Part shown: positions 17,563-27,171 of the stretch, piece after piece | Layout of the letters: each line of letters starts with the position of its first letter | Numbering within the stretch: position 1 is the first letter of the stretch | Assembly: GCA_030745835.1 (NCBI GenBank) | Contig: JASLNU010000035.1 | Coordinates: 14,969 to 78,968 of the forward strand | Direction: 5' to 3' | DNA length: 64,000 nucleotides | From: GCA-2687515 sp002687515 | Lineage (GTDB): Bacteria; Pseudomonadota; Alphaproteobacteria; Rhodospirillales; UBA2165 | Notes under the pieces: model-generated | Seen by the model: only the letters and a program-made list of their open reading frames with translations | Told to the model about the DNA's origin: nothing | Database searches by the model: none | Program-made: the position numbers and the translations under genes

Positions 17563-18328
17563 AGCCCGAACAAAAATCCGCATGGCGGACGTCCACAAGG
17601 CTTTCGGGTCGAAGGTGGTCCTGGACGGCTTCGACCTCGACGTAAAAACCGGCGAATCGATGGTGGTGATCGGCGGTTCCGGGGTCGGCAAATCGGTTAT
17701 GCTCAAATGCCTCTTGGGCATTCTGACGCCGGAAAGCGGCTCGATTACCATCGACGGCGATAATGTGGTCGGCATCGGCACGCGCCAGCGCGACCGCGTC
17801 AACGCCAAGCTCGGCATGCTGTTTCAGGGCGCGGCGCTGTTTGACAGCCAATCGGTGTGGGAAAACGTCGCCTTCGGCCTGATCGCGCGCAAGGTCGGCC
17901 GCGAAGAAGCGCGCGAGATCGCCATGCGGAAGATAGCCATGGTCGGCCTCAAGCCGGAAATTGCCGAAACGTTCCCGTCCGATCTATCGGGCGGCATGAA
18001 AAAGCGCGTCGGCCTCGCCCGCGCCATCGCCGCCGATCCTGAAATAATATTTTTCGATGAACCGACCACCGGGCTCGATCCGTTGATGGGCGATATCATC
18101 AACGATCTGATCGTCCATTGCGTCGAGGAAACCGGCGCGACGACGCTGACCATCACCCACGACATGCTGAGCGCGCGCAAGATCGCCGATCGCATCGCGA
18201 TGATTTATGATGGCAGGATTATTTGGGCCGGCGCCACCGACGATATCGACCAATCGGGCAACGAATTTGTGGAACAGTTCATCAACGGAAGCACGGACGG
18301 ACCGATCCAGATGGCCGTCCGCGACTGA
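17555..18328 (+). CDS. mlaF: MlaF-type ABC transporter ATP-binding protein
   Basis: ATPase partner of the upstream permease in retrograde or anterograde phospholipid transport. The 257-residue protein has Walker A GGSGVGKSV (about residues 36-44), the ABC signature LSGGMKKRVGLARAI, Walker B IIFFDEPTTGLDP and the H-loop TITHDM. An unusually short and regular C-terminal tail follows. It starts 8 bases inside mlaE and ends 21 bases before radA. Confidence 0.92.
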   Translation: MAEARTKIRMADVHKAFGSKVVLDGFDLDVKTGESMVVIGGSGVGKSVMLKCLLGILTPESGSITIDGDNVVGIGTRQRDRVNAKLGMLFQGAALFDSQSVWENVAFGLIARKVGREEAREIAMRKIAMVGLKPEIAETFPSDLSGGMKKRVGLARAIAADPEIIFFDEPTTGLDPLMGDIINDLIVHCVEETGATTLTITHDMLSARKIADRIAMIYDGRIIWAGATDDIDQSGNEFVEQFINGSTDGPIQMAVRD

Positions 18329-18349
18329 AACTTAAGAGACCGAAGCCGA

Positions 18350-19780
<1,431 letters not shown>

Positions 19781-19781
19781 A

Positions 19782-20441
19782 ATGGAAAACCTTCCCATCA
19801 ACGGATTCGATATCGGCATCATCGCCGTCCTGTTCGTCGGGGCCTTGATCGGCCTCGCCGTCGGCTTCGTGCGCGGCGGCCTGTTTGTCATGTCGTGGCT
19901 GGGCGCCGCCATTGTCACTATCTTCGCCTTTCCGACCGTGCGCCCCTATGCCCGCCAATATATCGATAATGAATTGTTCGCCGATTTGGCCGGCGGCGCG
20001 GCCTTGTTTATCGTCACCCTGGTTGTCCTGTTTCTGATCTCCTCGGTGCTCGGCGGCTGGGTCAGGAATAGCCGGCTGAATGCGCTCGACCGGTCGCTGG
20101 GAATGGTTTCCGGCCTGGCCACGATGGCGCTGATACTGGCCGTCGCCTATATCGCCATGGAACAGGTCTGGCCGCCGTCCAAGCAACCGGGCTGGGTCCG
20201 CGAGGCGCGTTCGATTCCGTTGATTAAATCGGCGGCGCAGTCGCTGAACAGTATCCTGCCCGATGAGTTCAAACTGATGGGAAAAAACGCCGCTAATGAC
20301 GCTTCCGAAAAAGCCCGCGACTTGAAGCGTTTTCAGAACCTGGTGCGCCCGGCAAACGGCGCCGCCGCCGGACCTGAGCAGCCCGGTTACAACAAACGGG
20401 CGCGGCGCGACCTCGACCGCATTATTCAAAACACGCAGTGA
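19782..20441 (+). CDS. cvpA: CvpA family membrane protein
   Basis: CvpA-family inner-membrane protein, about 219 residues, with four hydrophobic segments (roughly residues 8-28, 34-52, 68-90, 103-125) and a polar C-terminal part. The family is tied to colicin V production and envelope stress tolerance, but the molecular role is unclear. The ATG at 19782 starts one base after the radA stop; a GTG at 19773 overlapping radA by 8 bases is an alternative. Its stop overlaps the purF GTG start by 4 bases, the conserved cvpA-purF pairing. Confidence 0.9.
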   Translation: MENLPINGFDIGIIAVLFVGALIGLAVGFVRGGLFVMSWLGAAIVTIFAFPTVRPYARQYIDNELFADLAGGAALFIVTLVVLFLISSVLGGWVRNSRLNALDRSLGMVSGLATMALILAVAYIAMEQVWPPSKQPGWVREARSIPLIKSAAQSLNSILPDEFKLMGKNAANDASEKARDLKRFQNLVRPANGAAAGPEQPGYNKRARRDLDRIIQNTQ

Positions 20442-21910
20442 GCATTCGTACCTCTATGATCAGCACAATCCCCTACCTCGACGACCATTTCCACGAAGAA
20501 TGCGGTGTCTTCGGAGTCTTCGGCCATGAGGACGCGGCGGCGCACACCGCGCTTGGTCTGCATGCCCTGCAGCATCGCGGCCAGGAAGCCGCCGGCATCG
20601 TAAGTTTCGACGGCCAGCATTTCCACAACCACCGCTCGCTCGGCCTGGTCGGCGACAACTTCTCATCCGAAGCGGTTATCACGCGGCTCAAAGGCACTAG
20701 CGCCGTCGGCCATAACCGCTATTCGACGGCCGGCGAAACCGTGTTGCGCAACGTCCAGCCGCTGTTCGCCGATTTCGAATTCGGCGGCCTGGCTATCGGC
20801 CATAACGGCAACCTGACCAACGCCTATGCGCTGCGCAAGCAACTGGTCCAGCGCGGCTGCATCTTTCAATCGACGATGGATACGGAAATTATCGTCCATC
20901 TGATTGCGATCTCCGAATTTTCCACCGTCGTCGACCGGATGATCGACGCGTTGCGCCAGGTCGAGGGCGCCTACTCGCTGGTGGCGCTGACCAACGAAGG
21001 GCTGATCGGGGTGCGCGATCCGATGGGCGTCCGGCCGCTGGTCCTCGGGCGCATCGATGGCGCCCATATCCTAAGTTCCGAAACCTGCGCGCTCGACATC
21101 ATCGGCGCCGAGTTTGTGCGCAATGTCGATCCCGGCGAAATCATCGTCATCGACGGCGACGGCGTGCGCAGCATCAAACCCTTTACCAAGCGCGCGCAAC
21201 GCTTCTGCATATTCGAATATATCTATTTCGCCCGGCCCGACAGCATGGTCGAGAACCGCAATGTCTATGACGTGCGCATCAAAATCGGCGCCGAATTGGC
21301 CCGCGAAAGCCATATCGATGCCGATGTCATCGTCCCGGTCCCCGATTCCGGCGTACCGGCGGCCATCGGATATGCCGGCGAAGCACGGGTACCGTTCGAA
21401 TTGGGCATCATCCGCAATCACTATGTCGGGCGCACCTTCATCGAACCTGCCGATCAAATCCGCCATCTCGGCGTCAAGCTCAAACACAATGCCAACCGCG
21501 GACGGCTGCAAGGCAAGAATGTGATCCTGGTCGACGATTCGATCGTGCGCGGAACGACGTCGGAAAAAATTGTGGAAATGGTGCGCGGCGCCGGCGCCGC
21601 CGAGGTGCATATGCGCATCTCCAGCCCGCCCACGGCCAACTCCTGCTATTACGGCATCGACACGCCGAAACAGGATGACCTGTTGGCCTCGAACATGGAT
21701 GTGGAAGCAATGGCCAGGCATATCGGGGTCGATTCGCTCGCCTTCATCAGCATGGATGGGCTTTACCGCGCGGTCGGTGAATCGGGGCGCAACGGCGATG
21801 AACGGCCCTATTGCGATGCCTGTTTCTCGGGCGACTATCCGATTTATCTGACCGACCAGAACGGCGGCCCGATTCCGGCGCAACTTTCCCTCCTCACGGA
21901 ACAGGATTAG
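20438..21910 (+). CDS. purF: amidophosphoribosyltransferase
   Basis: PurF catalyses the first committed step of purine synthesis, forming phosphoribosylamine from PRPP and glutamine. The 490-residue protein has an N-terminal propeptide of 21 residues before the nucleophile Cys22 (HFHEECGVFGVFG), the glutaminase domain with GHNRYSTAG and GHNGNLTNA, and the PRPP-binding motif VILVDDSIVRGTTS. The start is a GTG overlapping cvpA by 4 bases; an ATG six codons in is possible. The propeptide implies self-cleavage to expose the Cys. Allosteric AMP/GMP control is a family property. Confidence 0.96.
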   Translation: MSIRTSMISTIPYLDDHFHEECGVFGVFGHEDAAAHTALGLHALQHRGQEAAGIVSFDGQHFHNHRSLGLVGDNFSSEAVITRLKGTSAVGHNRYSTAGETVLRNVQPLFADFEFGGLAIGHNGNLTNAYALRKQLVQRGCIFQSTMDTEIIVHLIAISEFSTVVDRMIDALRQVEGAYSLVALTNEGLIGVRDPMGVRPLVLGRIDGAHILSSETCALDIIGAEFVRNVDPGEIIVIDGDGVRSIKPFTKRAQRFCIFEYIYFARPDSMVENRNVYDVRIKIGAELARESHIDADVIVPVPDSGVPAAIGYAGEARVPFELGIIRNHYVGRTFIEPADQIRHLGVKLKHNANRGRLQGKNVILVDDSIVRGTTSEKIVEMVRGAGAAEVHMRISSPPTANSCYYGIDTPKQDDLLASNMDVEAMARHIGVDSLAFISMDGLYRAVGESGRNGDERPYCDACFSGDYPIYLTDQNGGPIPAQLSLLTEQD

Positions 21911-21923
21911 GCCAGGAATAGCC

Positions 21924-22682
21924 ATGGCCGATCAGACCGAGACCGGGACCGGGGAGACTAAAAACGGCCTTTTATCGGGACGCATCGCGCTTGTTACCGG
22001 CGCATCCAGGGGTATCGGCGCGGCCATCGCCAAGCGCATCGCCGCCGAAGGGGCGCATGCGATCCTTATCGCCCGCACCCAGGGCGGCCTCGAAGAAGTG
22101 GACGACAAAATCCGCGCCGCCGGCGGCACCGCCACCCTGACGCCGCTGGACCTTTCCGAGCTCGACAAGATCGATCAGTTGGGCGCCGCCCTCTTCGAGC
22201 GTTTCGGCAAGCTCGATATCGTCATCGGCGCCGCCGGGCTGCTCGGCACCATGGGTCCGATCACCCATCTCGAACCGAAAGTCTGGGACGATGTGATGAC
22301 CGTGAACCTGACCGCCAACTGGCGCATGATTCGCAGCTTCGATCCGCTGCTGCGGCAATCTGATGCCGGCCGCGCCCTATATTTTACATCGACCGCGGCG
22401 CGCGCGCCGCGCGCCTATTGGAGCGTCTATGCGGTCTCCAAGGCGGCCCTTGAAATGACCGTCGGCATCTATGCCAAGGAAACCCAAAAAACGGCAATCC
22501 GGGTCAACCTGTTTGACCCTGGCAGGACGCGCACCGTGATGCGCGCCGAAGCGGTTCCGGGCGAAGACCCGGACACACTCAAATCACCGGAATTCGTGGC
22601 CGAACAGGTCATCGAACTGGTATCTCCGTCCTGTACCAAGCATGGGGAAATCATCAAGGCGCTGGAACCGGACGAAGCCTAA
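21924..22682 (+). CDS. SDR family oxidoreductase downstream of purF
   Basis: A 252-residue short-chain dehydrogenase with cofactor motif TGASRGIG (residues about 25-32) and the catalytic YAVSK tetrad segment (Tyr about 170). The NNAG motif reads GAAGLLG instead, which is a variant seen in some SDRs. It starts 13 bases after purF and so is likely co-transcribed; this purF-SDR pairing is frequent in alphaproteobacteria, though no purine role is known. The substrate is not predictable. The C-terminus (KHGEIIKALEPDEA) is polar. A folded repeat element follows 43 bases later. Confidence 0.88.
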   Translation: MADQTETGTGETKNGLLSGRIALVTGASRGIGAAIAKRIAAEGAHAILIARTQGGLEEVDDKIRAAGGTATLTPLDLSELDKIDQLGAALFERFGKLDIVIGAAGLLGTMGPITHLEPKVWDDVMTVNLTANWRMIRSFDPLLRQSDAGRALYFTSTAARAPRAYWSVYAVSKAALEMTVGIYAKETQKTAIRVNLFDPGRTRTVMRAEAVPGEDPDTLKSPEFVAEQVIELVSPSCTKHGEIIKALEPDEA

Positions 22683-22724
22683 ACGGGGCTTGAACGCGTA
22701 TCTGTTCCGGCATCATCCAGGCCA

Positions 22725-23055
22725 CTAGTGGCCTGTATCATCTAATTTGTACCCCTACGATCGCTTTTCCCGTTTCCCCGGTAGGAGGAAGGGCGCCGGC
22801 GATGCCGGCCCATCGGCAAGCCCTTTCGACGCCCCGGGGGGCCACCGGGGGGTGTCCCTCCGATTCTAAAATGCGGGGGGCGCCCCCGCGACCCCCGAGG
22901 GGACGGGAAAAGCGACCCAGAGGACGGCGTTGCAAGGCTCCCGGACATCGTCGCGCACCACTTGTGGTGGATTGGCACCACGGCGCGGCGCGCTCCTCGC
23001 CGGAAACCTTGCAACGCCGTCGTAGGAGTGCAAATTAGATGACGCAGGTCACTAG
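22725..23055. repeat. MITE-like folded repeat, copy B
   Basis: This element fills most of the 390-base gap between the SDR and the methyltransferase. Outer inverted repeats of 35 bp (22725-22759 and 23021-23055) match at 30 positions. Inside, 22764-22781 pairs with 22895-22912, and 22925-22944 pairs with 23000-23019, giving two hairpins on an outer stem. A GC-rich inner arm lies at about 22831-22895. The interior matches the repeat at 6106-6382 in the opposite orientation, with an identical 14-base segment at 22809-22822. The left end overlaps a 14-bp palindrome (22720-22733). No coding potential is supported. Confidence 0.82.
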
Positions 23056-23072
23056 GCCCAGGAGACAACGCG

Positions 23073-23747
23073 ATGAAGGAATGCTCGAAATCGATCATGC
23101 GCCGGCTGCGCGATCCCAATTTCGCCAACCGGTATTTCGCCGGCAGCGGCCTCGATATCGGGGGTGCGCCCGACCCCCTCGGCCTCTATGTGGAACTGTT
23201 CCCGCGGATGCGCGGGGTGCGCACCTTCGACAGAGAAGATGGCGACGCCCAGGCTTTGGATGGGATCGAGGATGGAGCCATGGATTTCGTCCATTCCAGC
23301 CACTGTTTGGAGCATATGGCCGATCCCACCGAGGCGCTTCAAAACTGGTTCCGCGCCACCCGCGAAGGCGGCCATCTGATCGTCACCGTGCCGGACGAGG
23401 ACCTTTATGAACAGGGCCAGTTCCCAAGCACCTGGAACGGCGACCACAAGCATACCTTCACCATCTTCAAGACGCATTCGTGGTCGGATAAATCGATCAA
23501 TCTGGTGGATTTGATCCAGGGTCTCGGCGCAGCCGCCGAGGTTGCCCGGCTGAACCTGTTGGACGAAGGTTTCCGGCACACGCTGCCGCGCTTCGATCAA
23601 ACCATGACCCCGATCGGCGAGTGCGGCATCGAATTCGTGATCCGCAGGCGAACGAATGAGGAACTTGAAGCCGGCGGACGCAAACCGCCGGCGGGGGTAG
23701 TCAGCCCGATGGAATTCGCCCTCTTGACCGGATTCCAGCCTGATTAG
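23073..23747 (+). CDS. class I SAM-dependent methyltransferase domain protein
   Basis: A 224-residue protein with a reduced methyltransferase fold: the SAM motif is GLDIGGAPDP (about residues 27-36), followed by the acidic loop FDREDGDAQ, the conserved MDFVHSSHCLEHMADP motif IV region and REGGHLIVTVPDEDLYEQG. This arrangement matches Methyltransf_11-like proteins found near glycan or polysaccharide genes, but no such genes are adjacent. It starts 17 bases beyond the repeat element (GGAGACAACGCG before the ATG) and converges on the Sel1 gene with a 2-base gap. Substrate unknown. Confidence 0.8.
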   Translation: MKECSKSIMRRLRDPNFANRYFAGSGLDIGGAPDPLGLYVELFPRMRGVRTFDREDGDAQALDGIEDGAMDFVHSSHCLEHMADPTEALQNWFRATREGGHLIVTVPDEDLYEQGQFPSTWNGDHKHTFTIFKTHSWSDKSINLVDLIQGLGAAAEVARLNLLDEGFRHTLPRFDQTMTPIGECGIEFVIRRRTNEELEAGGRKPPAGVVSPMEFALLTGFQPD

Positions 23748-23749
23748 AT

Positions 23750-24517
23750 CTACCGGTCGGCGATACGCCTGCGTAATACCCTTAGCCGCTGGCTGCCCTT
23801 CTTAAGCTGCAACCGGCTGATACGCGTTTTCAGTTTTTCCAATTCTTTTCCGGGATCGATGTCGGCGCGATAGGCCATCGCTTTGGCCGCTTGCCGCGCC
23901 GCGAGAGAGAACCAAACGTAAGCACTGACCAGATCACGATCGATCCCCCAGCCTTTCTCGTACATGGCGCCGAGCACGCTTTGCGCCCCGGCGTGACCCT
24001 GCATGGCCGCCTTTTTGAACCAGTCGACGGCCGCGCCGAAATCATTTTCGACGCCGCGGCCGTTGAAATACAACGCGCCCAGCGCATATTGCGCTTCGTC
24101 GTAGCCCGACCTGACGGCGGCGTTGCGGTACCACCCGGCGGCGCGCGCGAAATTCTGCGCAACCCCCGATCCCGCCGCATAGAGGCGCCCGATGGCCAGC
24201 TGGGCCGGCGCATGACCTTGCCTGGCGGCGCGTTCCAGCCACTTGGCCGCCGCCCTCGGGTTTGCCGCGCCGGTCAACCCGTCGCGATAGATGACGCCGA
24301 TCGCGAATTGAGCTTCTGGATCGCCGCGCTCGGCCCTTGGCAAATTCTGTTGCAGCCGCTCGGTGGCGGCCACCACCCGGGGATCGACCTTTTCGATGAA
24401 CAAGCCGCCGAACAGGAACCAGCCCAAAAACGCAAATATCAAAAGGATGAATGGCGCGGATACGATGACCCACTTGGTGGGAATAAAGCGCCAAATGGCA
24501 ATCAGCCAGAATTTCAT
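23750..24517 (-). CDS. membrane-anchored Sel1-repeat protein
   Basis: A 255-residue protein with one N-terminal membrane segment (about residues 16-38) and four Sel1-like TPR repeats from about residue 67 to 215, each with the AxxxLGxLYxxGxGVxxDxxxAxxWxxKAA pattern. Sel1 proteins act as scaffolds for protein-protein contacts, often in the periplasm or envelope. The C-terminal tail is basic. It is preceded 45 bases upstream by a small lipoprotein gene on the same strand, which may form an operon. No partner is known. Confidence 0.85.
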   Translation of the reverse strand: MKFWLIAIWRFIPTKWVIVSAPFILLIFAFLGWFLFGGLFIEKVDPRVVAATERLQQNLPRAERGDPEAQFAIGVIYRDGLTGAANPRAAAKWLERAARQGHAPAQLAIGRLYAAGSGVAQNFARAAGWYRNAAVRSGYDEAQYALGALYFNGRGVENDFGAAVDWFKKAAMQGHAGAQSVLGAMYEKGWGIDRDLVSAYVWFSLAARQAAKAMAYRADIDPGKELEKLKTRISRLQLKKGSQRLRVLRRRIADR

Positions 24518-24562
24518 ATTCGGATCGTACCGGGTTCTAGTCCGCCCTGAGGCTCCGGTGGT

Positions 24563-24919
24563 CTAACGCGGCGGCGGCGCGGCAGAGGGTATATGGCCGA
24601 CCGTCGGCTGCCGCTCGCCGTGCGGCGCCGGCACGGCAAAGCAATTCACCCGGCCGAGCGACCGGTAACAATAAACCTCGTCAACGGTGCCAACCTCGTC
24701 TTCCTCGCAATAGGTCATGCCAAGGTTCTTGCGGATCGTCGAACAGTTTTTGCCGGTACTGAAGGAAATGAAATGATCGGTGATCGTTTTGTCGGTGCCA
24801 AGCACCGAAAGGCCCTCGACGCCGGCCAGCGGCGGCACCACCGCCGGTGCTCCGGCAACCGCCGTGCAACCGGCCAAGGCCAATAGGACAACAATGATGT
24901 GAAACGCCCGCAAACCCAA
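24563..24919 (-). CDS. small putative lipoprotein
   Basis: A 118-residue protein with a signal sequence and lipobox (VVLLALAGC, Cys18), so it is probably lipid-anchored. The mature part has a conserved-looking KTITDHFISFSTGKNCSTIR stretch, four cysteines (CS, CEED, CYR, CFAV) that could form disulfides, and a proline-rich tail. I recognise the pattern as common in alphaproteobacteria but cannot name a family or function. It stands upstream of the Sel1 gene. The 233 bases beyond it are AT-rich near 25000-25060 and probably hold promoters for this gene and the divergent one. Confidence 0.7.
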   Translation of the reverse strand: MGLRAFHIIVVLLALAGCTAVAGAPAVVPPLAGVEGLSVLGTDKTITDHFISFSTGKNCSTIRKNLGMTYCEEDEVGTVDEVYCYRSLGRVNCFAVPAPHGERQPTVGHIPSAAPPPR

Positions 24920-25152
24920 TACTCCGGTTTATCCATCCGCGTCTCGGGAACAATCCCGCGCGGATATTCTAGCAGATCAATATAGGCGCATCTTGTTTAA
25001 GAAGGAATTAATGAATTTATTCTTTTAATTCAATGGGTTATAGATTAGCAGCTGTTGGATTTGCCTTGCCCCATGCGGCGGGCTATTTTAGCGCGCCGTT
25101 TCGGGCCGGTGCGCGCGGAAATGTGCGCCAAGCAAATTTATAAGGAAGCCCC

Positions 25153-25818
25153 ATGGCTGAACGCGATCTGGAACAGGACAGTCTATTCAAGGAAATAGAC
25201 GAAGATCTGCGCCAGGAACATTACGCCAAGCTTTGGAAGAAGTACGGCAATTTCGTTATCGGCGCCGCCATTCTGTTCGTCCTGGCGGTCGGCGGCCATC
25301 AGGCGTGGAAGGCTTACGATTTAAGCCAACGTACTAAAAGCAGTAATCTTCTTGTCGGCGCCCTCAAGGCCGCCCGCACCGGCAAGACCGAGGAAGCCGG
25401 CGCCATCCTCGCCAAACTGGCCGACGAAGGCACCGCCGGCTATGCCCTTTTGGCCCGCTTTAACCAAGCCGCGCTGCTGGCGAAATCCTCCGGACCAGCC
25501 GCCGCCGCGGAGGCCTATGGAAAAATTTCGGATGACGGCGAAGTCGACCCCCTGTTTCGCGACCTGGCGACGGTTCTATCGGTGCTGCACGATATCGACC
25601 GGGGCGATGCCGGGCAGTTGAGCGGCCGGCTGATCCCGCTGCTGCGGACCTCGAACCCGTGGCGGCATAGCGCCAAGGAACTGACCGCTTTACTGGCGCG
25701 TAAATCGGGCGATATGAAGCGCGCCCGAGCGCTGTTCCGCGAATTGACCGACGATGGCAGCGCGCCCCCCGGGATCAGGGCGCGGGCGGCCGAAATGTCG
25801 GCGATATTGGGCGGCTGA
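25153..25818 (+). CDS. YfgM-like TPR membrane protein
   Basis: A 221-residue protein of the YfgM/DUF2133 TPR type: a cytosolic N-terminus (DLEQDSLFKEIDEDLRQEHY), one membrane segment (about residues 35-52, FVIGAAILFVLAVGG) and helical TPR-like repeats in the periplasm. YfgM in Escherichia coli is associated with the SecYEG translocon and periplasmic chaperones, and the gene commonly lies just before bamB, as here (2 bases apart). GGAAGCCCC precedes the ATG. Confidence 0.85.
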   Translation: MAERDLEQDSLFKEIDEDLRQEHYAKLWKKYGNFVIGAAILFVLAVGGHQAWKAYDLSQRTKSSNLLVGALKAARTGKTEEAGAILAKLADEGTAGYALLARFNQAALLAKSSGPAAAAEAYGKISDDGEVDPLFRDLATVLSVLHDIDRGDAGQLSGRLIPLLRTSNPWRHSAKELTALLARKSGDMKRARALFRELTDDGSAPPGIRARAAEMSAILGG

Positions 25819-25820
25819 AG

Positions 25821-27158
25821 ATGCGCACCAGCTCTGCAAAACCGATCGGGACGGTTATATCCTTGTTGTTTTCGGCTATCGCCCTGGCCGGTTGCGGCAC
25901 CTTTTTCGGGACGCCGGAAAGTCCGCCGCTGCCCGGCAAACGCATATCGATCCTGATTCACCAGCAAACGCTGTCCGCCGATGCCAACGCCAAGGGGCAG
26001 GAAATCCTGTTGCCGGCGCCGGCCCCCAATTCATCATGGCCGCAAGCCGGCGGCTTCGCCAACCACGCCATGCATCACATGCAGGTGGGCACCGATTTGA
26101 AGCGCATCTGGTCGGAATCGGTGGGCGAAGGCAACACCGATTCCGAAAAAATAACCTCGCCGCCGATCATCGGAGGCGGAAGCGTATTCGTAATCGATTC
26201 GGAATCCGTTCTCGGCGCTTTCGATGCAAAAACGGGCGATGAGTTATGGCGGGTGGAACTGCCGCCGGAAGCAGAGGATGACGGATTCTTCGGCGGCGGC
26301 CTGGCTTTTGAAGCGGGCCGCGTCTACGCCACCACCGGGTTTGGCGAGGTGATCGCGCTTGAGGCGAAAACCGGCAAGATCATTTGGCGCCGCGGCCTGG
26401 CGGCGCCGATGCGCATTGCGCCGACGGTCCGTGATAACCGGGTCTATGCGGTGACCGTAACCAACAAGCTGTTTGCGCTGGATGGCGATACCGGCGAGAC
26501 CATTTGGACCCATGCCGGGATCGAAGAGGCGACCAATCTTCTCGGCGGCGGCAGCCCGGCGGTCGATGCCGGTGTCATCGTGGTCGCCTATTCGTCGGGC
26601 GAGATTTTTGCGCTGCGCATCGAAAACGGCCAGGAACTGTGGAGCGATTCCTTAAGCGACGCCCGCCGCATCCAGGGCGCCATCTCGATATCGGCGATCC
26701 GCGGCAGGCCGGTGATCGACCGTGGCCTGGTCTTCGCCGTCTCGAACTCAGGGCTCCTGGTCGCTATTAACCTGCGCACCGGGCGGCGGCTATGGGACCG
26801 CAATGTGGGCAGCATCGAAAGCCCTTGGATCGCCGGCGATTACCTGTTCGTGCTATCCAACGAATCCGAACTGATTGCCGTCAACCGGCGCAACGGCCAG
26901 ATTAATTGGGTGACCGGATTGCCGCAATGGGAAGACCCCGAGGACAAGGATGGCCGCATCGATTGGACCGGCCCGATCCTGGTCAGCGACCGGCTGATCC
27001 TGGCCAATACCCTTGGCGAGGCCTATTCCGTTTCGCCCTATACCGGGCGCGTCCTCGGCAAGGTGGATTTATCCGACAGCGTGTCGATCACGCCGATCGT
27101 CGCCCAAAACACGCTTTACATGCTGACCGACGACGCCGAGCTCGTCGCCTACCGTTAA
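25821..27158 (+). CDS. bamB: outer membrane assembly lipoprotein BamB
   Basis: BamB is a beta-propeller lipoprotein of the BAM complex that inserts beta-barrel proteins into the outer membrane. The 445-residue protein has a signal peptide with lipobox ALAGCG (Cys about 24-25) and a run of PQQ-type propeller blades, for example FDAKTGDELWRVELP, LEAKTGKIIWRRGL, LDGDTGETIWTHAG and INLRTGRRLWDRN. It is slightly longer than the enterobacterial protein (about 390). It lies between the YfgM-like gene and der, the conserved order. Confidence 0.94.
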   Translation: MRTSSAKPIGTVISLLFSAIALAGCGTFFGTPESPPLPGKRISILIHQQTLSADANAKGQEILLPAPAPNSSWPQAGGFANHAMHHMQVGTDLKRIWSESVGEGNTDSEKITSPPIIGGGSVFVIDSESVLGAFDAKTGDELWRVELPPEAEDDGFFGGGLAFEAGRVYATTGFGEVIALEAKTGKIIWRRGLAAPMRIAPTVRDNRVYAVTVTNKLFALDGDTGETIWTHAGIEEATNLLGGGSPAVDAGVIVVAYSSGEIFALRIENGQELWSDSLSDARRIQGAISISAIRGRPVIDRGLVFAVSNSGLLVAINLRTGRRLWDRNVGSIESPWIAGDYLFVLSNESELIAVNRRNGQINWVTGLPQWEDPEDKDGRIDWTGPILVSDRLILANTLGEAYSVSPYTGRVLGKVDLSDSVSITPIVAQNTLYMLTDDAELVAYR

Positions 27159-27171
27159 CCGGGCGCAAGCC

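Noticed and set aside
22742..23128. Protein genes inside the 331-bp repeat
   Set aside because: The frames follow hairpin sequence, lack ribosome-binding sites and differ from the frames in the sister copy.
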